64,000 bases of DNA. Source: Ilyomonas sp965214235. Lineage in GTDB: Bacteria; Bacteroidota; Bacteroidia; Chitinophagales; Chitinophagaceae. Below are positions 61,659 to 64,000 of the stretch, one piece after another. The translations under genes and the position numbers were made by a program. The stretch lies in contig CBDCBH010000003.1 in assembly GCA_965214235.1 (NCBI GenBank), forward strand, positions 1,302,001 to 1,366,000, given 5' to 3'. Under the pieces are notes generated by a model, which searched no databases, was not told where the DNA came from, and saw nothing but the letters and a program-made list of their open reading frames with translations. The number at the start of each line of letters is the position of its first letter. Position 1 is the first letter of the stretch.

Positions 61659-62792
61659 CTATGCTTCTTGTTTTTCTTTTTTATAAAACAAAGTTTTCAA
61701 CCGCAATCTGCGCGGCTCTTCTATTACCACTTCGCCATCTTCGTTCTTTTTTACACGCATAGTTGCCGGTTCGTAAAGGTGCAATGCAGAAATAACACTA
61801 AAAAACAAAACAGCTTCCAACGCAAACACAACCGTAGTATTGAACGATGCCATGCAAAAAAACAACAGCGAAAAAACAATACTTAATATCACCAGCGTAA
61901 ATGTGGTTTGCACGGAAGAAAAACCTTTGTCGAGAAACAGGTGATGAATGTGGTTGCGGTCGGGCGCAAACGGCGAAGTTCCGCGCGAAAGGCGAATACA
62001 AAATACGCGTAGCGTATCCATCAACGGAATTAATAATAAACCAAAGCCAATGGCCGGCGAAGCAGGCACGGCTAATATATGAGCCGCCGGTGCTAAATTT
62101 ATAAAGCGGATTACGAGAATGGCATTAATTAAACCCATCATCATAGAACCGGCATCGCCCATAAAAATTTTTGCCGGATGGTAATTGTAATATAAAAAAG
62201 CCAGTATGCTCCCAAATAACGAAAAGGCAATTAACGAGTAAGCCAAATCGCCGTTCAGGTATAGCCAGCTTCCAAACAAAAAGGTAGAAATTAAACTTAA
62301 ACTGCCGGCCAAACCATCAACACCGTCAATGAGGTTCATGGCGTTAATAATAACAATTATGGTAAAATAGGTAAGCAAATAACTTACTGCATCGGGTATT
62401 TGCTGAATGCCTAAAAAGCCATGCAGGTTGTTAATAAGCAAATGACCTTTAAAGATAAGAATAAAGGAAGCTACTAACTGACCAATAAATTTTTTAAACG
62501 GCGACAGCACCATAATATCATCGCCAACACCCAGGAAGAAAATAATAAGAAAGGCAGCCAGTAAATACTGAAATTCTAAAAACTGATTGTTGATACTTAC
62601 ATTGAGAAGGAGGCTGAAAACAAAGCCTGCAAATATGCCAACACCGCCAAAACGAGGAACCGGATCAGTATGAATTTTTCTTTCGTCGGGTACATCCACT
62701 AACTTCTTTTTTTCAGCCAGATGTATTAAAACAGGAATGAAATAAAAGCTTATAAAAAAGGCGACAACAGCGCCAAGGAATATATACTGCAT
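61659..62792 (-). CDS. WecA/TagO-like undecaprenyl-phosphate sugar-1-phosphate transferase
   Basis: 377 residues, about 11 membrane helices. GT4-type PNPT signature: DERKIHTDPVPRFGGVGIF, LGVGDD, NAMNLIDGVDGLAGSLSLI, KIFMGDAGSM and the WecA-type RNHIHHLFLD loop, which separates it from MraY. It transfers GlcNAc-1-phosphate or a related sugar to undecaprenyl phosphate and starts synthesis of an O-antigen, teichoic-acid-like or capsule polymer. It gives the genome a second initiating enzyme besides the one at 40667-41878. Confidence 0.93.
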   Translation of the reverse strand: MQYIFLGAVVAFFISFYFIPVLIHLAEKKKLVDVPDERKIHTDPVPRFGGVGIFAGFVFSLLLNVSINNQFLEFQYLLAAFLIIFFLGVGDDIMVLSPFKKFIGQLVASFILIFKGHLLINNLHGFLGIQQIPDAVSYLLTYFTIIVIINAMNLIDGVDGLAGSLSLISTFLFGSWLYLNGDLAYSLIAFSLFGSILAFLYYNYHPAKIFMGDAGSMMMGLINAILVIRFINLAPAAHILAVPASPAIGFGLLLIPLMDTLRVFCIRLSRGTSPFAPDRNHIHHLFLDKGFSSVQTTFTLVILSIVFSLLFFCMASFNTTVVFALEAVLFFSVISALHLYEPATMRVKKNEDGEVVIEEPRRLRLKTLFYKKEKQEA

Positions 62793-63182
62793 GTTTCTGC
62801 GTTAATGGTTTAGCCCAGTCTTTTTTCCGTAATGTAGTGCTTTATACAGGACACAAAAATATTGGTTTTGCACCAAAGCCGTTGATAAAAAACAAACTTA
62901 CTACTTTTATCTGCGTTTCTGTATCCGCTATTTTTTTTAATGTAATAATGTTCATAAACAAAATAGGTTACAATTGGTAAGTTTGTAATGCTGGATTCCA
63001 ATAAGAAGCTTACACTGCGCACACTTTATGCCAAACAAAAAGTACTTAGCCTTTTGTATCATTTGTTTTTACTTCATTTTATAAATAAAATTGCTTCTTC
63101 GTTTGTTGTTTTCATAGCAATAAAATGAATTATCTTACTGGCACACAATTTACACTAAACAAAACTTATAAAACCGCTACCG
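62793..63182. other. Intergenic region upstream of WecA-like gene
   Basis: 390 bp, AT-rich. A 70-codon minus-strand frame (62810-63022) has no recognisable feature and is probably not a gene. A copy of the recurrent motif in the long form (TTTGTTTTTACTTCATTTT) lies at 63062-63080. Promoters for the divergent genes are presumably here. Confidence 0.45.
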
Positions 63183-63407
63183 ATGGAACCCGAAGTTGTT
63201 GCTTTTTTAAAACGTGTCGCGCTCTCCGTTTTTCTTATGTTTTGCTGGCTTGCATTCAATGTTGCTATCGGTTTAAAATTCAATCTGGCGTTTGCTGATG
63301 GTTCCGTTTCTTTGGGTAATGTGCTATTTTATGTATGGATGACAGGTAGCTTCGTTTCGCTGCTTCTCTACCTGATAAAAATTTGGAAAAACGCGGAGAG
63401 ATGGTAA
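63183..63407 (+). CDS. Small two-helix membrane protein of unknown function
   Basis: 74 residues. Two predicted membrane helices (VALSVFLMFCWLAFNVAIGL and VLFYVWMTGSFVSLLLYLI) separated by a short polar loop, with a basic C-terminus KIWKNAERW. The start ATG and hydrophobicity profile look like a real gene. I do not recognise a function. It lies 54 bp upstream of the glycosylase gene. Confidence 0.6.
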   Translation: MEPEVVAFLKRVALSVFLMFCWLAFNVAIGLKFNLAFADGSVSLGNVLFYVWMTGSFVSLLLYLIKIWKNAERW

Positions 63408-63461
63408 ACTGAAAATGCCTTCTACAGTTTCAGCTTTATAATTACTTCATTATTTACTCTC

Positions 63462-64000
63462 ATGAATTATATTTCTCACTTATCAAAAGATAAAAAATTA
63501 ATTCCGCTGCTTTCGCAATCTTTATCGCCCCTGCAGTTGCATCGCAATATACCTTTACGTTTGATGGCAAGCATTATGAGCCAGCAATTGAATACCAAAG
63601 TTGCCAAAATTATTTTTCATCGCTTCCTGCAACTTTTTAATGGCGATGAACCTACGCCGCAACAAGTTTTGGCAACCGATACTGAGACATTAAGGGCAAT
63701 TGGCCTGAGCTATGCCAAAATAAAATACATACACAACGTTGCCTCTTTTTGCATTGAAAATAATATTGATGATACGATGCTATTGGCAATGAACAATGAA
63801 GATATTATTGCCTTATTTACACAAATAAAAGGCGTTGGCAGATGGACGGTTGAAATGCTGTTGATGTTTACGCTTGGCAGGGAAGATGTATTTGCTGTGG
63901 ATGACCTTGGCGTGCAAAACGCGATGATAAAAATTTATAGTCTTACAGCAGAAAACAAAAAAGAAGTAAAAGAAAAGATGCTGAAAATTTCGGCACGCTG
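63462..64000 (+). CDS. DNA-3-methyladenine glycosylase II (AlkA-type HhH-GPD), 3' truncated by window edge
   Basis: 179 codons visible from ATG 63462; the frame is still open at the window end and only about 25-30 residues should be missing. The HhH-GPD superfamily is shown by MASIMSQQLNTKVAKIIFHR, the helix-hairpin-helix IKGVGRWTVEMLLMF and catalytic Asp in DVFAVDDLGVQ. It removes alkylated bases such as 3-methyladenine from DNA as the first step of base excision repair. The short length lacks the extra N-terminal domain of E. coli AlkA, like many Bacteroidota members. Confidence 0.9.
   Translation, partial: MNYISHLSKDKKLIPLLSQSLSPLQLHRNIPLRLMASIMSQQLNTKVAKIIFHRFLQLFNGDEPTPQQVLATDTETLRAIGLSYAKIKYIHNVASFCIENNIDDTMLLAMNNEDIIALFTQIKGVGRWTVEMLLMFTLGREDVFAVDDLGVQNAMIKIYSLTAENKKEVKEKMLKISAR

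Noticed and set aside
62810..63022. 70-codon minus-strand frame upstream of the WecA-like gene
   Set aside because: Translation has no recognisable domain and the region has intergenic base composition; kept only as part of the intergenic note.

Overview
The window reads as chromosomal DNA from a heterotrophic, non-photosynthetic member of the Bacteroidota, most likely Chitinophagaceae or a close relative. This rests on an AT-rich background, the near absence of Shine-Dalgarno sequences, several exact matches to the Bacteroidota -7 promoter element (TAnnTTTG), secreted lipoproteins with short lipoboxes, and the overall gene content. No tRNA, rRNA, CRISPR array, prophage or canonical insertion sequence was seen. 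Assignments come from reading translated sequence and motifs; no database was searched.

Layout. 1-0.9 kb: 3' part of a galactose mutarotase. 1.1-5.2 kb: a clock-type cassette kaiC-kaiB-kaiB-PAS histidine kinase, without kaiA. 5.5-24.8 kb: secreted and metabolic genes (GH30, GH5 and GH16 glycosidases, carboxylesterase, serine hydrolase, luciferase-like oxidoreductase, DUF3445 protein, SPFH protein, aquaporin, PSMA-like M28 peptidase, YbjQ) interleaved with two toxin-antitoxin pairs (HicAB and AbrB/VapC). 25.2-42.3 kb: a Wzx/Wzy-type exopolysaccharide locus. Its main minus-strand operon starts with a stand-alone receiver protein, followed by an initiating sugar transferase with a degenerate receiver domain, a half-length TolC-like protein, a Wzz-like protein with an apparently dead kinase domain, then flippase, polymerase, glycosyltransferases and acetyltransferases. 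42.7-47.0 kb, divergent: an NtrC-type sigma-54 activator and a large PAS-hybrid histidine kinase, good candidates to control that locus.

47.2-52.2 kb: an amino-acid permease, a MATE transporter bracketed by copies of an intergenic repeat, an ECF sigma factor with an overlapping probable anti-sigma gene, and an NlpC/P60 hydrolase. 52.2-54.2 kb: an accessory, cassette-like segment with 35-bp direct repeats, inverted GTTATGCACA motifs, a PIN toxin with a 51-residue partner gene, and an endonuclease/exonuclease/phosphatase-family gene. 54.2-64 kb: housekeeping genes (recF, RDD protein, aryl-sulfate sulfotransferase, rnr, scpA, mscL, frr, WecA-like transferase) ending in a truncated 3-methyladenine DNA glycosylase.

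The most unexpected pattern is a recurring short motif, consensus TGAAGTAAAAACAAACGA. By eye its 10-bp core occurs about 23 times in both orientations, in genes and between them, where roughly one occurrence would be expected. It is not explained by promoters alone. Other leads are the pseudo-receiver/sugar-transferase fusion and half-length TolC in the polysaccharide locus, the Kai cassette with Ser-Ser phosphosites, and the cassette-like island.
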